DNA of 13,929 bases from Clostridia bacterium (GTDB taxonomy: Bacteria > Bacillota > Clostridia > Oscillospirales > CAG-272), in the NCBI GenBank assembly GCA_017395885.1, contig JAFQNM010000111.1:1-13929 (forward strand), in the 5' to 3' direction. The notes beneath the pieces are model-generated. The model made no database searches, was not told the DNA's origin, and saw only the letters and a program-made list of their open reading frames with translations. The translations under genes were made by a program, and so were the position numbers. The first letter of the stretch is position 1. Each line of letters opens with the position of its first letter. This document shows, piece after piece, positions 13,271-13,929 of the stretch.

Positions 13271-13929
13271 TCAGCCGAACTCCTCCTCCTTCTTCTTGCA
13301 AAGGATGGAGGCCACAACGCACATTGCAATGCCCAGCACCGTGCAGATGATTCCAAGAACGGTGCTTTGCCCGATAAGAGCAACGATGCCGAAGAGAAGA
13401 ACGTATATGCCAACGCTGCCGAGAATATTTCCCGTGTATGAGAAGCCGTCCAGATCGTAGTCCTCCTTAAAGAGGAAGACGATATCTCGGATAATGTAGA
13501 TGATAATACGGATAGGAATGGTCAGCATAAAGACCATAAAGCAGAGAACGGATATGAGAAGTGCAACGAGAGGTGAGCCGCCGCCTCTAAGCTCAGTATG
13601 CTGTCCTGAATAGCAGCCGTTTACGTAGGTGGTAACTATCACCTCAAAGGTCTCGCCGCCCGCCTCCATAATTGCACCGTAGATCTTTGACATGGCTCTG
13701 AGGTCTCTCCAAAGATAGATGAACTGGCCGAACATTATCATCACTCCGTAGAAAACGAGCCAGTTTTCAACGGAGAAAACGCTGAGGCCCTTTTCCTTTG
13801 CTGAGCGGGAGGCAACGCTTGTTAATATGTTCACCGAAGAGAGAAAGGATATCTTGGGTGCATCCTCTCCGTAGAGGCCTGCCGCCTCAACAAAGCCGGA
13901 GAAGGTATAGGTGCCGGAAGGCAGAGCCC
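13271..13929 (-). CDS. Multi-pass membrane protein of unknown function, 5' end outside the window
   Basis: The frame is open from the right edge of the window to TGA at 13273-13271, 218 residues of an incomplete gene. A GTG at 13834 could be taken as a start, but the frame upstream of it stays open and reads like protein (GLYGEDAPKISFLSS), so a partial gene is more likely. The visible part has a polar N-terminal stretch, one membrane helix (WLVFYGVMIMFGQFIYLW), a loop of about 45 residues with GGG, then two long hydrophobic blocks that probably make three or four more helices. It ends in the charged tail KKKEEEFG. No motif, family or partner is recognised. Confidence 0.75.
   Translation of the reverse strand, partial: ALPSGTYTFSGFVEAAGLYGEDAPKISFLSSVNILTSVASRSAKEKGLSVFSVENWLVFYGVMIMFGQFIYLWRDLRAMSKIYGAIMEAGGETFEVIVTTYVNGCYSGQHTELRGGGSPLVALLISVLCFMVFMLTIPIRIIIYIIRDIVFLFKEDYDLDGFSYTGNILGSVGIYVLLFGIVALIGQSTVLGIICTVLGIAMCVVASILCKKKEEEFG

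Noticed and set aside
13148..13441. Plus-strand frame of 97 codons at the right end
   Set aside because: It runs through the hairpin cluster and then antisense to the hydrophobic membrane-protein gene, and its composition looks like an antisense shadow.

Overview
The window reads as chromosomal DNA from an anaerobic, probably gut-dwelling Clostridia species (Oscillospiraceae/Ruminococcaceae-like). The pointers are clostridial-type aro enzymes, a SpoIIQ-like sporulation peptidase, a secreted protein ending in a type I dockerin, and abundant palindromic intergenic repeats. This is inference; there is no rRNA or other taxonomic marker.

Positions 186-9433 (minus strand, so transcribed from right to left) hold an almost unbroken aromatic amino acid operon: aroF (DAHP synthase), tyrA, aroB, aroA, aroC, pheA (chorismate mutase-prephenate dehydratase), a fused aroE-aroK, aroQ, and an amidohydrolase of unknown role. 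All seven steps from PEP + erythrose-4-phosphate to chorismate are encoded, plus the branches to phenylpyruvate and 4-hydroxyphenylpyruvate. No tryptophan-branch gene and no aminotransferase is present. Most genes are 3-15 nt apart or overlap. Two longer gaps (4886-5108 and 8225-8431) carry palindromic repeat elements. Terminator-like hairpins follow the last gene.

The most interesting stretch is 9434-9664, the leader of this operon. A consensus sigma-A promoter (TTGACA, 17 nt, TATAAT) is followed by a short ORF (9604-9521, minus) for a 27-residue peptide with 4 Phe and 4 Tyr, including YFYFY. After it comes a set of competing GCAGC/GCTGC pairings and an intrinsic terminator just before aroF. 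This looks like a complete ribosome-mediated attenuator sensing Phe/Tyr, where a clostridial genome might have been expected to use a T-box.

Positions 9837-10628 (plus) encode a membrane-anchored LytM/M23 peptidase resembling SpoIIQ, divergent from the aro operon and with a possible sigma-F promoter. A strong terminator follows, then a sigma-A-like promoter and a 678-residue secreted protein (10760-12796) with a probable beta-propeller-like body, Cys/His repeats and a C-terminal dockerin. Positions 12797-13270 contain no gene but two dense hairpin arrays, one built from small stems separated by ATATCAC/GTGATAT. The right edge (13271-13929, minus) holds the 3' part of an unknown multi-pass membrane protein that runs out of the window.
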